Source of the DNA: Streptomyces anulatus
GTDB taxonomy: Bacteria > Actinomycetota > Actinomycetes > Streptomycetales > Streptomycetaceae
Direction of reading: 5' to 3'
DNA: 62,506 nucleotides
NCBI RefSeq assembly: GCF_000721175.1
Contig: NZ_JOEZ01000043.1
Span: 1-62,506, forward strand
In this document: piece after piece, positions 15,639 to 24,976 of the stretch
Layout: each line of letters starts with the position of its first letter
Position numbering within the stretch: the stretch's first letter is position 1
Notes under the pieces: generated by a model
Told to the model about the DNA's origin: nothing
Seen by the model: only the letters and a program-made list of their open reading frames with translations
Database searches by the model: none
Position numbers and translations under genes: made by a program

Positions 15639-16805
15639 TCAGACCAGGAGAGAGCCGGGGGCGACGGTGATTTCCCGGGTCCGTTTTACGCCGACCCCAT
15701 TGCTGGGCGTCTTGCCCTGTTCGTGCAGGAGCCGCACCGCCTGGCGGGCCACCTTTTCGGTCACCTGCCCGTAGAAGGACCCGAAAATCTCCAGCGTGTG
15801 GTCGACGAGCTTCACCTGGCGCCGGGACCGGATCAGCAGCTTCTCCAGGTTGGCCGCGATCTCCGGCAGGGCTTTCGCCTCGACTTCCTTCGGGTCCGGG
15901 GCCAGGGAGAACAGGGCGTCCTCCTCGCGCTCCTCCAGCTCTTTCCACCACTCGGCCCTCGCCCGGGCCACGGCGTCGCCGAACACCCATAGGCCGTACG
16001 GGCTGCGGGTCGCGAACACCAGCCGGTAGACGGCGCGCTGGCGCGGCGAGTGCGATACCGGAACCGACTGCACCACCATGCCGGTGCGCTGCTCCAGCCG
16101 GCGGGCGTACTCGGCCGCCACCGCTTCGATGGCGTCCTCGGCCGCACCGTTCCTGCCGCGGGAGGCGACCGCGTCGGCGAAGTACTCCCGCCACCAGGTC
16201 CCGCCGCACACGTCGTCGAACCGCTGCAGCGACCGCTCATTTCCCTTAGGGGAGCGGACGTGGCCGCCCAGGCGCCACACCGCCATCATGCTGAAGTTCA
16301 TCAGCAGCTCCGTCGCCGGCCGTTTCTGCGGGCGCTTGCGGGCGAGCACCTCCACCAGGCGGTCCTGCGGCAGGACGAGCCCGCACGGGTCCAGGAACAG
16401 GAACAGCGGCTCGCGTACCGCCCGTTCGACGACCTGGTCCAGGACGCTGTCGACCTCTCCGCGGTGGGCATGCGCCCGGACCCCTCTGGACCGGTACTGC
16501 TGGACCACTTCGCTCAGCCGGTCATGCGACTTCGCCTGCGCTTCCGAGAAGAAGCACTCCAGGGTGAGCCCCGCCTTGGCCCGCAGATGTGAGGCCACGC
16601 GCAGGGCGATCTCGCCCGAGGCCGGCTGACCGTTCTCGTAGCGGCCCTCGCCCGCGTACCCGTCCAGGTAGACCACCCGCTTGTCGTGGGACTGCGTGCC
16701 CGTCATCCCGCCGAACTGCGGCAGATACCGCCGCAGCAGGTCGTGCTTGAACACACTGGGCAATGCCTTGTCCGCCCAGTACTCTCCGCTCGTGCCTGAC
16801 GACAT
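15639..16805 (-). CDS. Three-Cys-motif partner protein TcmP
   Basis: 388 residues. The N-terminal WADKALPSVFKHDLLRRYLP and VVYLDGYAGEGRYENGQ are the signature of the TcmP family, whose fold resembles a SAM-dependent methyltransferase; the FLFLDPCGL strand near residue 135 would correspond to motif IV. The C-terminal half is helical. The ATG at 16805 gives a normal family length. Genomic pairing with DUF5131 is known, but the joint function is not; nucleic-acid or protein modification is inference. Divergently placed from an antitoxin/PIN operon. Confidence 0.85.
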   Translation of the reverse strand: MSSGTSGEYWADKALPSVFKHDLLRRYLPQFGGMTGTQSHDKRVVYLDGYAGEGRYENGQPASGEIALRVASHLRAKAGLTLECFFSEAQAKSHDRLSEVVQQYRSRGVRAHAHRGEVDSVLDQVVERAVREPLFLFLDPCGLVLPQDRLVEVLARKRPQKRPATELLMNFSMMAVWRLGGHVRSPKGNERSLQRFDDVCGGTWWREYFADAVASRGRNGAAEDAIEAVAAEYARRLEQRTGMVVQSVPVSHSPRQRAVYRLVFATRSPYGLWVFGDAVARARAEWWKELEEREEDALFSLAPDPKEVEAKALPEIAANLEKLLIRSRRQVKLVDHTLEIFGSFYGQVTEKVARQAVRLLHEQGKTPSNGVGVKRTREITVAPGSLLV

Positions 16806-16864
16806 CGCAACCCCCGACTTCACCGTATCCAATTGATCACAGATAGTGAGGCACGAGGGCGGGG

Positions 16865-17020
16865 TTGAGCACAAGAGCACCACCGGGCGACAAGGCCGAA
16901 CGGGCGGAGCGGGCACGGGCTGCCCTGGAGGAGTGGAACGGCTACGCCCCTACTCCCGCCGAGCAGGACGACCTGGACCACGAGCTGGACCGGCGCCTGG
17001 CCCAGGTGGCCGGCCGGTGA
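16865..17020 (+). CDS. Small antitoxin-like protein
   Basis: 51 residues from a TTG at 16865; other starts are possible. Charged helical protein (DKAERAERARAALEEWNGY, then a DDLDHELDRRLAQV tail). Its TGA overlaps the GTG of a PIN-domain gene, the usual antitoxin-toxin order. Size, charge and position make it a likely antitoxin, though no DNA-binding fold is evident. Confidence 0.55.
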   Translation: MSTRAPPGDKAERAERARAALEEWNGYAPTPAEQDDLDHELDRRLAQVAGR

Positions 17021-17397
17021 CCGACACCCTGCACATCGTCCTGGACGACACCGCGATGACAGCGGCGGGACAGGGCAACGTCCTGACCTCCCGCCTCATC
17101 CATCGCGCCCATGTGGAACCGGGATGGTTCTTATACGCCCCGGCCTGCGCTCTCGTCGAAGCCGACCGGACCCGCCCCGGCACCGCCGAACACCTGGCCT
17201 CCCTGCCCGGCGTCACCGTCCTGGACCTCGACCTGGCCGCCGCCCTGGCCATCGCCCAGCAGCAGACCTGGGCCACCGCCCACAGCCAGTACGCCGCCCA
17301 GCCCACCGCCGACCGCCCCGACGGAGCGGTCATCGCCACCACCGCCCCGCACCGGTGGGCAAGCAAACCGGTCCGAGTGCTGGACCTGACCCCGTGA
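17017..17397 (+). CDS. PIN-domain toxin-like protein
   Basis: 126 residues. The N-terminal HIVLDDTAMTAAG supplies the first PIN Asp, CALVEADR the conserved Glu, and GVTVLDLDLAAALAIA and DGAVIATTA the later acidic positions. PIN proteins are Mg-dependent ribonucleases, commonly VapC-type toxins. Coupled at both ends: its start overlaps the antitoxin-like stop and its TGA overlaps the GTG of the zinc-finger protein, so all three are probably one operon. Confidence 0.7.
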   Translation: MTDTLHIVLDDTAMTAAGQGNVLTSRLIHRAHVEPGWFLYAPACALVEADRTRPGTAEHLASLPGVTVLDLDLAAALAIAQQQTWATAHSQYAAQPTADRPDGAVIATTAPHRWASKPVRVLDLTP

Positions 17398-18998
17398 TCG
17401 CAGCGGCGGAGGACCTGACGTGTCCTCGGTGCGAAGCACCGCCTCACAGCCCGTGCGTACGAAGGAACGGAAGGAAGCGGAAGCCGCACCTCACCCGGCG
17501 CACGCTCACCGCCGCTGTATCGCTGGTGCTACGCCGCCTCAGGCACCATCCGCCGACGGAGCGCACCCGAGTGGCCGGCGAGCTGCTGGCCCTCGGGAAG
17601 AGGGACAAGCTCAGCCGGGCGGGCTATGCCTGGCATGACGCAGGCAGCGAGTTGCGGACACTGCAACGGCTGGTCGAGGACGCCGGGCGTCACGCCGAAG
17701 TCGCCGTCGACGCCTGGCTTGACGGCGAGGAGCTGCGCAGCGGGGCCGATGCCCTGGCTTGGCAGCTGAAGCGCACGGCGGTCCTCCTGGAGGAACTGCA
17801 TCGAGACGACGGGCAGAATCCCGTCGACGAGGAGCTCCTGGCCGGTGTGCTCAAGCCCGCTCCCTCACTGGTCGACCGGGCGAGGAGGCGTGGTGATCTG
17901 TGTCAGCTGCGGCGTGAGCTGGCCCGGCGCAGTAGCCGGCTCACGGTGGCCGGTGATCGGTGGCAGGCCACGTGGCATCAAGGCCAGGTGACGGCCCGGA
18001 GTGAGGACGGGCGCGTGGTGCGGGGCTACGCGGCGGCTCCCGAAGCTGTGGAGCAGTTCCTGCAGCCGTTCGAGGCGACCAGTTGTCACCGGCCACGGGC
18101 CAGGGTCGTGGTGGTGGACGAGCGGCCCGAGCACCGGGTCACTGACCGTCATACGGCCGGGACTTCCTATACCGACCGGGCGGCGGCCTTCGACGCCGAT
18201 TCAGCTGCTCTCGCCGGCGTTGTCGCGGCCCTGAACGGGTTACGACAGCAGTGGCCTGCCGAAGCGGTGGCCGAGCGTGTTCACAGTGCCGCGGAGGAGC
18301 TGCAGCTTGTCGCGCCGCCCGCCCCCAGCTTCAGCCTGTATCGGGGGACCTGGCCCTACTGGGCGACGAGTACCAGCGCGGGCTGGGTCTCCACCCCGGC
18401 CGTCGTCTCCGGCATCGACCCGATATGGGGCGTCTTCGACCGTGCCGAAGAACTGCGGGGAGCGGGGTGGGTCTCACGCGCCGCGAGTGAACTGCTGGCC
18501 ACCGACCCGGGCGACCTGCCCGGCTTCCTGCGCCACCACCTGCTGGCCGGCGGATCGGTCGACCTGACCGTCATCAACGGTCCGGCCGGCCCGCTCTACA
18601 CCGTCTCCAGCGGTGGAGCACACCGTACTCACCTGTTCAAGATTCTTGGCCTGCCGTTCCTGTTCGCCCACCTCACCGCCCGCATCGCACCGAGCCGGAT
18701 CGACGTCACGTCCGTCATCGACACGTCCAAGGGCGTAGCCGAGGCCAAGCGTGTAGCCGAGGGATGGCATCTGCTGATCGAACGAGGCCTGGTGCACGGC
18801 ACCGTCAGCTACCAGGGAGAGTTCGCCACCCTGCACATCGACTTCGCCCCCGCACCATGGCTCCTCGGTAACGACGCCTTCGTCACCGCCTACAACCAGG
18901 CCTACGAACGGGTCTACCCCGGAGCGCTGGCACAGCTCGGCGTCCCCACCCACGCCCTGGCCGATGAGCAGACCTGGCGAGCCTGGCTGCACACCTGA
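17394..18998 (+). CDS. 534-aa protein with N-terminal phage-type zinc finger
   Basis: GTG start overlaps the PIN gene's stop. Residues 10-33 (CPRCEAPPHSPCVRRNGRKR then H-L-T-R-R) match the short Cys/His DNA-binding zinc finger seen in actinophage and plasmid proteins. Residues about 40-300 are helical and charged. The C-terminal 200 residues are globular (SLYRGTWPYWATSTSAGW, FDRAEELRGAGW) with no family I recognise. Coupling to a toxin-antitoxin pair beside DUF5131/TcmP hints at a mobile-element or defence role, but function is unknown. Confidence 0.6.
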   Translation: MIAAAEDLTCPRCEAPPHSPCVRRNGRKRKPHLTRRTLTAAVSLVLRRLRHHPPTERTRVAGELLALGKRDKLSRAGYAWHDAGSELRTLQRLVEDAGRHAEVAVDAWLDGEELRSGADALAWQLKRTAVLLEELHRDDGQNPVDEELLAGVLKPAPSLVDRARRRGDLCQLRRELARRSSRLTVAGDRWQATWHQGQVTARSEDGRVVRGYAAAPEAVEQFLQPFEATSCHRPRARVVVVDERPEHRVTDRHTAGTSYTDRAAAFDADSAALAGVVAALNGLRQQWPAEAVAERVHSAAEELQLVAPPAPSFSLYRGTWPYWATSTSAGWVSTPAVVSGIDPIWGVFDRAEELRGAGWVSRAASELLATDPGDLPGFLRHHLLAGGSVDLTVINGPAGPLYTVSSGGAHRTHLFKILGLPFLFAHLTARIAPSRIDVTSVIDTSKGVAEAKRVAEGWHLLIERGLVHGTVSYQGEFATLHIDFAPAPWLLGNDAFVTAYNQAYERVYPGALAQLGVPTHALADEQTWRAWLHT

Positions 18999-19048
18999 AC
19001 TGCGCCTCGGACGTCTCCGGCCGTCACGGCACCGGCCCAGCCAGGGTG

Positions 19049-19531
19049 TTACCCGGGTGGCGCCTCGAAGAAGTCGGAGTCAGGGCGGCATGCCTGCACC
19101 CATCGGTTCAGAAGCGGCAATTCCGTGGAGTGGTCACGCAGATGCGACCCGCGCTTGACGTAGAGGGTCACCACATCAGTGTTCGCCCGCTCGCTCCACC
19201 GGTTCTCCCGTGCCGCCTCACAGACCGCGTAGTAACTGATATCCAAACCCGACATCCTGGGCGAGCGGCCGAAATCGACAGCCGGTTCCAGATCGGCGAA
19301 GAACACCCAGCTCGCAGGAAGCCCGATGCCCACCTGCCCTGCGAACTCCACCACGTAGCCGCGCCGCACGATGCGCTCGTCGGTGTAGCACGCCAGGGGG
19401 AGGCGGTCGACGGTGTGGATGTGGTCGTAGTGCGACTGCCCCGAGCAATCGGTGCACGCAGGGGCGGAACCAGCGGGAAGCACGCCGGGAGCCCTCCGAC
19501 TCGTCGTTGCCTTCTCCTTCTTCAACGACAC
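19049..19531 (-). CDS. 160-aa hypothetical protein
   Basis: GTG start, weak ribosome site. The first 40 residues hold a CTDCSGQSHYDHIH Cys/His group; the rest has a strand-rich look (VVEFAGQVGIGLPASWVFFADLEP). Convergent with the 534-aa gene. No family recognised. Confidence 0.5.
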   Translation of the reverse strand: MSLKKEKATTSRRAPGVLPAGSAPACTDCSGQSHYDHIHTVDRLPLACYTDERIVRRGYVVEFAGQVGIGLPASWVFFADLEPAVDFGRSPRMSGLDISYYAVCEAARENRWSERANTDVVTLYVKRGSHLRDHSTELPLLNRWVQACRPDSDFFEAPPG

Positions 19532-19748
19532 CCGGTACGCGTAGGTACGCCCACAGCAGGGGGCGATGTCGGGTGGGCTGCCGGGGGCATCGTGACTTTG
19601 TCTGCGCTGGCAACCCGGGGAGCGCGGCAGCGGTGGGGGGATTTACGCCATCCTTCGCCAAGGTCCAGCGGGGGCTGTGAGGCTCTCGCGATACTCGGTC
19701 CGCTCGTCCCCCGAAGACCTGGGGCGGGCGTGGAGCGAGGGGGGACCG

Positions 19749-20285
19749 GTGGGCGAAACGCAGACGGAGCACCTAGTGCACCAGCGGCATCAGGAGCTGG
19801 TCCGTGCTGTGGCTGACCAGCACGCCCGTACCGTCACCCAGGATCACGGTGACGGTGTTCCGGACGAGGCGTTCGACGCGCTGATGGAAAGCGCGCAGAC
19901 GCTGATGACGTATGAGAAGCAGATGCCGGCTCTCCTGGCCGAACCGGAGCGGGCCCGCAGCGAGAGGATCATTTTCTGGTCTTGGCGGATCCAGAGCTCG
20001 GTGGCCTTCACTTTGATCGTCACCATGTATCTGCTGGGGTCTGCGGGCGGCTGGTACTTCCTCGTGGTGCCGTATCTGCTGGCCACGTTCTTCGGCTGGC
20101 CGCTCAAGGCGGCGGTGAACAACCACCTGGCCCGGCGTAACGCCTCCTTCGCTCTGCACGTGCTCGGGGTGCTGCTCGCCCTGGTCGTTCTGGGCGTGGT
20201 GGTGCCGTGGCTCGTCGCCGTGCTGGTGATCGGCTGGTTCGTCGTGGCCGTAGCCGCCGCGGACGGGCAGGAGGCGGGGAAGTGA
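19749..20285 (+). CDS. Two-to-three-helix membrane protein
   Basis: 178 residues from GTG 19749. The N-terminal 75 residues are soluble and charged. Hydrophobic segments follow at about 85-105 and 108-122, then a long one at 137-172 that probably forms two helices. Its TGA overlaps the GTG of the coiled-coil gene, so the two products are likely partners. Function unknown. Confidence 0.6.
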   Translation: MGETQTEHLVHQRHQELVRAVADQHARTVTQDHGDGVPDEAFDALMESAQTLMTYEKQMPALLAEPERARSERIIFWSWRIQSSVAFTLIVTMYLLGSAGGWYFLVVPYLLATFFGWPLKAAVNNHLARRNASFALHVLGVLLALVVLGVVVPWLVAVLVIGWFVVAVAAADGQEAGK

Positions 20286-21273
20286 GCGAAGCGCTGGACG
20301 CCCAGTTCCGGGCCACCGACCGGCGGGTCCGCACCATCGACATGCAGGTGAGCGGCCTCGACAGCCGGCTGGACGATCTGGAGGGCGAGCACGAGCGGCT
20401 GAAGTCCCGGTTCGGCTACACCGAGGACCTGGACCACGAACTACGCTCCCTGCGCGACGACGTCTCCGGCCTGGAGACCACGACCGAGGAAGTCGACGGC
20501 CGGGTCGACGACCTCGAGGACCGCGTCGACACCGCAGAGCGGACAGTGAAGAGGCTCACCCAGCACGTGCGGCTGCTGGAAGGCCAGATCATGGCCACCG
20601 GGAACATCCCCCCGGCAGACCTGGACACCTTCACCAAGGACCAGCACACCCTGGCCGCCACCATGGCATCCGGCTGGGACGCCGCCGACGCCCTCCTCAC
20701 CCCCACCCTGCGCTCCCACCACCAAGGGCGGGTACAACGCTTCCGCACCGCCCAGGCCGAACACCACGCCACCCGCCAGGAAGCCGTCGCCCTCGTCGCC
20801 ACCCTGCTGGGCACCACCCACAACACCCAGGCCCACAAAAAGATAGGCACCAGGCTGCGCTCGCTCATTGACCGGGAGTCCACCGAGCGCCAGGCCCTCG
20901 CCCGACAGACCGCTGAGGCTCGCGCGGCAACTGCGGCGCTCGCCGCGGACCAGGCCGCGACCGCGGACAAGCAGCCGGCCATCGCCGCCGGACAGCGCGC
21001 AGAGCAACGCCTCACCCTGGCACTGCGCAGCAAACTCGCCGACGCGATCAGCAACCGCCTGCTCCTGCCCGCCTGGTTCACAACCGTCCTTGGCCCGGCC
21101 CCACCCGCCCGAACACCGACCGCTGGCTCGAATGCGCCACGCGCGTCCTGCTCTACCGCCTCACCTACCGCGTCACCGACCAGGTCCTCGCCCTCGGCAC
21201 CCGCCCCGACCCCGAAGACGAACACCGCCACGAACGGTGGGAGGAACTACGCACCACGCTCCGCCCCTGGTGA
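20282..21273 (+). pseudogene. Coiled-coil protein with C-terminal frameshift
   Basis: The first 270 codons encode a clear coiled coil (heptads such as LDSRLDDLEGEHERLKSRF, VDGRVDDLEDRVDTAER) followed by an Ala/Thr/Gln-rich helical region. Around 21085-21105 protein character moves to another frame, which continues NTDRWLECATRVLLYRLTYR and ends HERWEELRTTLRPW at the TGA 21271-21273. The original frame runs on to 21283 with Pro/Ser/Thr-rich nonsense. A single-base indel in a C/G-rich run or a sequencing error would explain this. Coupled to the membrane protein upstream. Confidence 0.7.
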
Positions 21274-21601
21274 ACCGCGCTGACTGCTGGCCCGCCGGTC
21301 CGCCCCCGCGAGCGCAGCACCCCCGGCACGCACGGCGGTGCGCCCGGCGCAGAGCAGCGCCTGGCCGGCCCCACCTTGACGGGCGGCCGAGCCGGAGTCC
21401 GGGGGCTGTTCGCGGTTGTTTGCCGGGCGTACGCTCCCGTCCATGACACCTACCGCAGTGTTTGCCGCACACCGCCAGGAGCCGGACCCCGGCTGGGGTT
21501 TCACCCCCACGTCCGGCGAGCTGGTTGTTCTCGTAGATGGTGACCATCGGCACGAACAACGGCATCTGCTCCCGCAGCCGCCCAGCCACCGAATGCGTCA
21601 G

Positions 21602-21862
21602 TCACCCGCCGTTTACCAGCACCTGACCGCTACGGCCCTCAGCCACGGATAGCACCCCGCCGTCAGGGGTGAAGTGGTACTTCTTCTCCGCACCGTCCGT
21701 TATCAGCCCCGCGTCGATCGCCCGGTCTCAGGCGGCCGAGACCCGGACGAACTCCGCCTGGAAGATCTGCTGCAGTCCGTCCAAGCCGAGAACTTCCTTG
21801 CTCGGCGCTTGTCCCGCCGGGCCTGCTTGGCGTCCCGTCCCACCGCTGTCCTCCTTCTGCAC
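21602..21862 (-). pseudogene. Small broken gene with one in-frame TGA
   Basis: From GTG 21862 the frame reads a plausible protein (EVLGLDGLQQIFQAEFVRV), hits one TGA after about 45 codons, then continues plausibly (DRAIDAGLITDGAEKKYHF) to a second stop at 21602. A Trp-to-stop change would explain it. The rest of 21274-22040 shows no confident gene. Confidence 0.5.
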
Positions 21863-22040
21863 GCCCCCCCACTACCGGACAACGAGCAGACGGGGCAGCG
21901 GGGAGCGCGTTCTCGGTATCGCTGAGAAACGGGTCAAAGGGGCATCAGTGGATGTTGAACGCGGAAAATCCCAGGTCACGACCGCAGATCTCTGGCAGGT
22001 TTCTGGGCCAGATACGAAGCAGGAACTGTGTTCTCCCTGC

Positions 22041-23378
22041 TCAACGCCCCGCCCCCAAACGACTACCTTGCGCCCCGCCCAGTGCCTTCAGAAGAAACGG
22101 GCTGAGATCCTCCAGCGCGATCCATGCTCCTTCGTAGTCAATGCCCGACCCGATCCGCGCCACGGGCCTCACACGCTGCGGAACTGCCCGATGCTCCCGA
22201 GCAACCCGGGCGAGCGCGTGCCCTAGTTCCGCCGCGTTGGCAAGCACCTGCCCACCCGCATGGCTGCTCAGCCTGAAAGGCAGCTGGACCTTCCGTCCAG
22301 GCCCGACGGGAGGGAAGAGGTACGGCAGCACGGGGGCTTCGCCACCGTAGTCGACCTCGATGCGTACGTCCTCAATCTGCACCTCGTGAACACCACGGTT
22401 GGCGGCCCGCACAACAAGGTAATACGGCTCGGAGAAGCCCTGTCGCCCCTCCTGGCCTGCGAGCCCCACGGGAACGCTGATGATCCCGCCAGCCTCCAGC
22501 GTGCACCCGGCCAGCAGATCCACGCCGATGTCCGGCTTGCCAGCATCTCCGCCAGGGGAACCGACGTCCTGTGCGGCAGGGCTCCCAGACGGAAGCAGAC
22601 CCCGGGCATTCAGCAGATTCACCAGAATCCTATACGCGCTCAGGAGCTCATCCCGGGCTTGGCATGCCTGCCGGTTGAGCTCGTTGCGCTCGGCTGTGGT
22701 GCCCGGGTAGCTCATCTCCAGAAACGGTCGGCCTTCATCGGAGACATCGTGCATGCCGTTCAGCTCGTCGTGGAACGCCTGCAGACGAACCAGGACGACC
22801 TCGTGGGCCTCTTGCATAGCCGGATCGACGTAGTCGAACACGTCACCTTCCAGCCCCGCATAGGCGTCACAAACGACGTGGCTCACCCAGAGGGGAACCC
22901 GGAACAGAGCTGCTGCCTTGCGAAGCCAGGCATTCCAAGGCCCGTCAGGAGGCAGCAGATCTAGCAACCGGACCGCCTTGAGCCGGTCGGAGTCAGACGG
23001 TGGACCGGACGGTGCGGCAGAAGCGCCGTTCACGACGGTCTGCGGCGGAGGCGCAGTGTCGTTCGAGCCCGACGGCAGGAAGCGACGCTCCTCAGACGCC
23101 GCCTTGCGCAGCAGCTCCCACCTGCCCACCCCCTGCTTCGGACGCCCGACTTTTCGGAAGGCCCGGTCCTCAAGCAACCCAACCAAGGTGTTGAAAGGCC
23201 GTCCGGGCTCCGGCACGGACTTCCCGTTGAACCACGGGCTGGTCTTGCTCTTACCGAGGTTCACTGGCGGCGTCTGTGTTTTCCCGTAGCTCTCGATCTG
23301 CCCCCGTGACAGGCCTGTCACTTCCAAGAGCTGCTTCAGCCCGGTGGCGAGCCGATCAACCGCCGGCGTGTCACTCAT
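22041..23378 (-). CDS. 445-aa protein with HTH-like N-terminus
   Basis: ATG at 23378 behind AGGAGGGG. Residues 10-70 resemble the N-terminal HTH found in many Streptomyces proteins (LLEVTGLSRGQIESYG, then SPWFNGKSVPEPGRPF). Residues about 135-280 are helical with conserved-looking Trp (GPWNAWLRKAAALFRVPLW). The C-terminal 140 residues are strand-rich (YYLVVRAANRGVHEVQIEDV), like an Ig-type beta domain. GTTCAG/CTGAAC palindromes lie just upstream, suggesting autoregulation. Function not recognised. Confidence 0.65.
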   Translation of the reverse strand: MSDTPAVDRLATGLKQLLEVTGLSRGQIESYGKTQTPPVNLGKSKTSPWFNGKSVPEPGRPFNTLVGLLEDRAFRKVGRPKQGVGRWELLRKAASEERRFLPSGSNDTAPPPQTVVNGASAAPSGPPSDSDRLKAVRLLDLLPPDGPWNAWLRKAAALFRVPLWVSHVVCDAYAGLEGDVFDYVDPAMQEAHEVVLVRLQAFHDELNGMHDVSDEGRPFLEMSYPGTTAERNELNRQACQARDELLSAYRILVNLLNARGLLPSGSPAAQDVGSPGGDAGKPDIGVDLLAGCTLEAGGIISVPVGLAGQEGRQGFSEPYYLVVRAANRGVHEVQIEDVRIEVDYGGEAPVLPYLFPPVGPGRKVQLPFRLSSHAGGQVLANAAELGHALARVAREHRAVPQRVRPVARIGSGIDYEGAWIALEDLSPFLLKALGGAQGSRLGAGR

Positions 23379-23389
23379 GCGCCCCTCCT

Positions 23390-23465
23390 GTTCAGTCCGA
23401 ACGTTCGCTGAACGGCAATTCCACCAGGTCTGACCTGGCTGAACACCCCGTTCAGCGGGGTTCAG
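23390..23465. promoter_or_regulatory. GTTCAG/CTGAAC palindrome cluster
   Basis: GTTCAG and CTGAAC arms flank a perfect CGAACGTTCG palindrome at 23390-23413; CTGAAC-ACCCC-GTTCAG lies at 23439-23455 and a further GTTCAG at 23460. They sit between the 445-aa gene and the 44-aa gene, which diverge, so they are likely shared operators. Confidence 0.6.
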
Positions 23466-23540
23466 CCGACGACGAGATGCACATCCGACCGACTCCATGG
23501 GGCTATCGACCGCACGGGTCGACCTCAAGGAGGGGACACG

Positions 23541-23675
23541 ATGAACAAGTTCACGGCCGCCTGGCGCGACAAGGAGCTGCGGCGCGATGCGGCGAAGGCT
23601 GCCAGCAGGTGGATCGCGTGGCAGGTGGTGAAGGTCGTCCTGCGCCTTGCGTTGGAGCTCTGGCTCCAGACTTGA
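23541..23675 (+). CDS. 44-aa small protein
   Basis: ATG behind AAGGAGGGGAC. MNKFTAAWRDKELRRDAAK followed by an amphipathic to hydrophobic helix (WIAWQVVKVVLRLALELWLQT) that could insert in membrane. Divergent from the 445-aa HTH-like gene and sharing its palindromes. The strong ribosome site supports expression. Function unknown. Confidence 0.55.
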   Translation: MNKFTAAWRDKELRRDAAKAASRWIAWQVVKVVLRLALELWLQT

Positions 23676-23830
23676 TCGATCGCCACCGAGCGTCGAGGCT
23701 GTGATGCCCCGACTCGGACCAGCACCGTGACCTGGGACTTCCCGCGGTCAAGATCTGCTGATTGTCCCTCTGGCCCATATCTCGGCGGTACCCGGTTCTC
23801 GCCCGGACAGCCGGACGCTGGGCCGTCCGG

Positions 23831-24800
23831 TCAGCGGCGTGCGTCACCAGGCGCGAGGAGAATGGTCAGCTCGGAGATCGCTTCGTGGGAGGGCTTGAAG
23901 TAGCGGCGGACGTTCTCCGGCTTCTTGACGCCCGGACCTTGTCTTCAGCATCAGTAGGGAGGCTCCTTGCAGACCGAGTTCGGTCAACTCAGAATGCCGA
24001 TACTCGTGCAGGTCCCAGCCGGTCCCCGGCCCGCGTACGGGGGTGTGCTCATCGAGGAGGGCGCGGGCCTGGCCGTAGGAGAGGCGGGCCATGTCGGTGT
24101 CCCGGCACACATCGCGCGGGCTGACGACCTTCCCGCCCCGGGCGTCGGTGGGTGACGAAAACCGGGCCTTGGGAGCGGCCCTTGAGCAGCCGGAACAGGA
24201 GCCGGGCGGTGCCCGCGTCCCAGTAGACGGTCTCGACCACGAAGTCCTCCCGTGTCTGCCCGCGCCGCCGGCCCTTGATCCGGGCACCCTTGGCCTTCAG
24301 CAGGCAGCGGCGGGCGGCGAGGTCCAGGTCCTCGATGTTCACGCCGAGGACTTCCTCCGCGTGGGCGCACGTCTCGTAGAGCATCCGCCACAGCGTCCTC
24401 TCCCGCAGGTGGACCTCCCGGCGGGCGATGAGCCGGACCACAGCCATTTTTGAGCGGGCCCGGGGTCTCCGAGTCCGGCAGGGCCAGCCGCTTCGTCCAG
24501 GCCGGGACGGACGGACTGTCGTAGCCGTACTCCGCGCACCAACCAGGACGGCACCGCGCCCCGGCGAACTCTCCAGGTGTTGACCCCAGCGGTGCCCCAC
24601 AGGAGTTCCAGGGCCTCGCCCATCTCGTCCTCCGCGTCCGACCCGAGCGGGCGGGTTTCCCCGAGCCGCTCGGCGGTCTGCCGACCCCGACTCCGTAACT
24701 GCGGATGGTGTTCGGGTTACGGAGCAAGTCGAGGGAGGCGTCGGCCGCCGCGCGCACGGTCAACACCTTCCCGGCTGGCAGCTGCACAACGGTGGGGCAC
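23831..24800 (-). pseudogene. Tyrosine-recombinase (integrase) remnant
   Basis: Segments of a phage-type integrase appear in order but in different frames. The N-terminus has RNPNTIRSY. The core has [19 protein letters not shown], with the catalytic-domain Arg, and [20 protein letters not shown]. Then [14 protein letters not shown] gives the HxxR region, and a final [14 protein letters not shown] holds the Tyr. At least three frameshifts separate them. It once encoded a site-specific recombinase and is now dead. No att repeat was found nearby. Confidence 0.8.
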
Positions 24801-24976
24801 TGAGCCCTTTCCGAGTGGCCACCGATCGGGTGACGGTCCGGTGCCCCGCAACGCAGGAGGCTACTGTGCCGTTGAGAGAGGTGTTCGACATCTCAAATCA
24901 TCATCGCAGGAGCCTCGTTGGTTCCCGATTCTGACCCTCACTCGACCTGCCTCAAACTCTGGTCAAATGGGTAACC

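Noticed and set aside
23831..24800. Functional integrase
   Set aside because: Conserved segments lie in different frames with at least three frameshifts.
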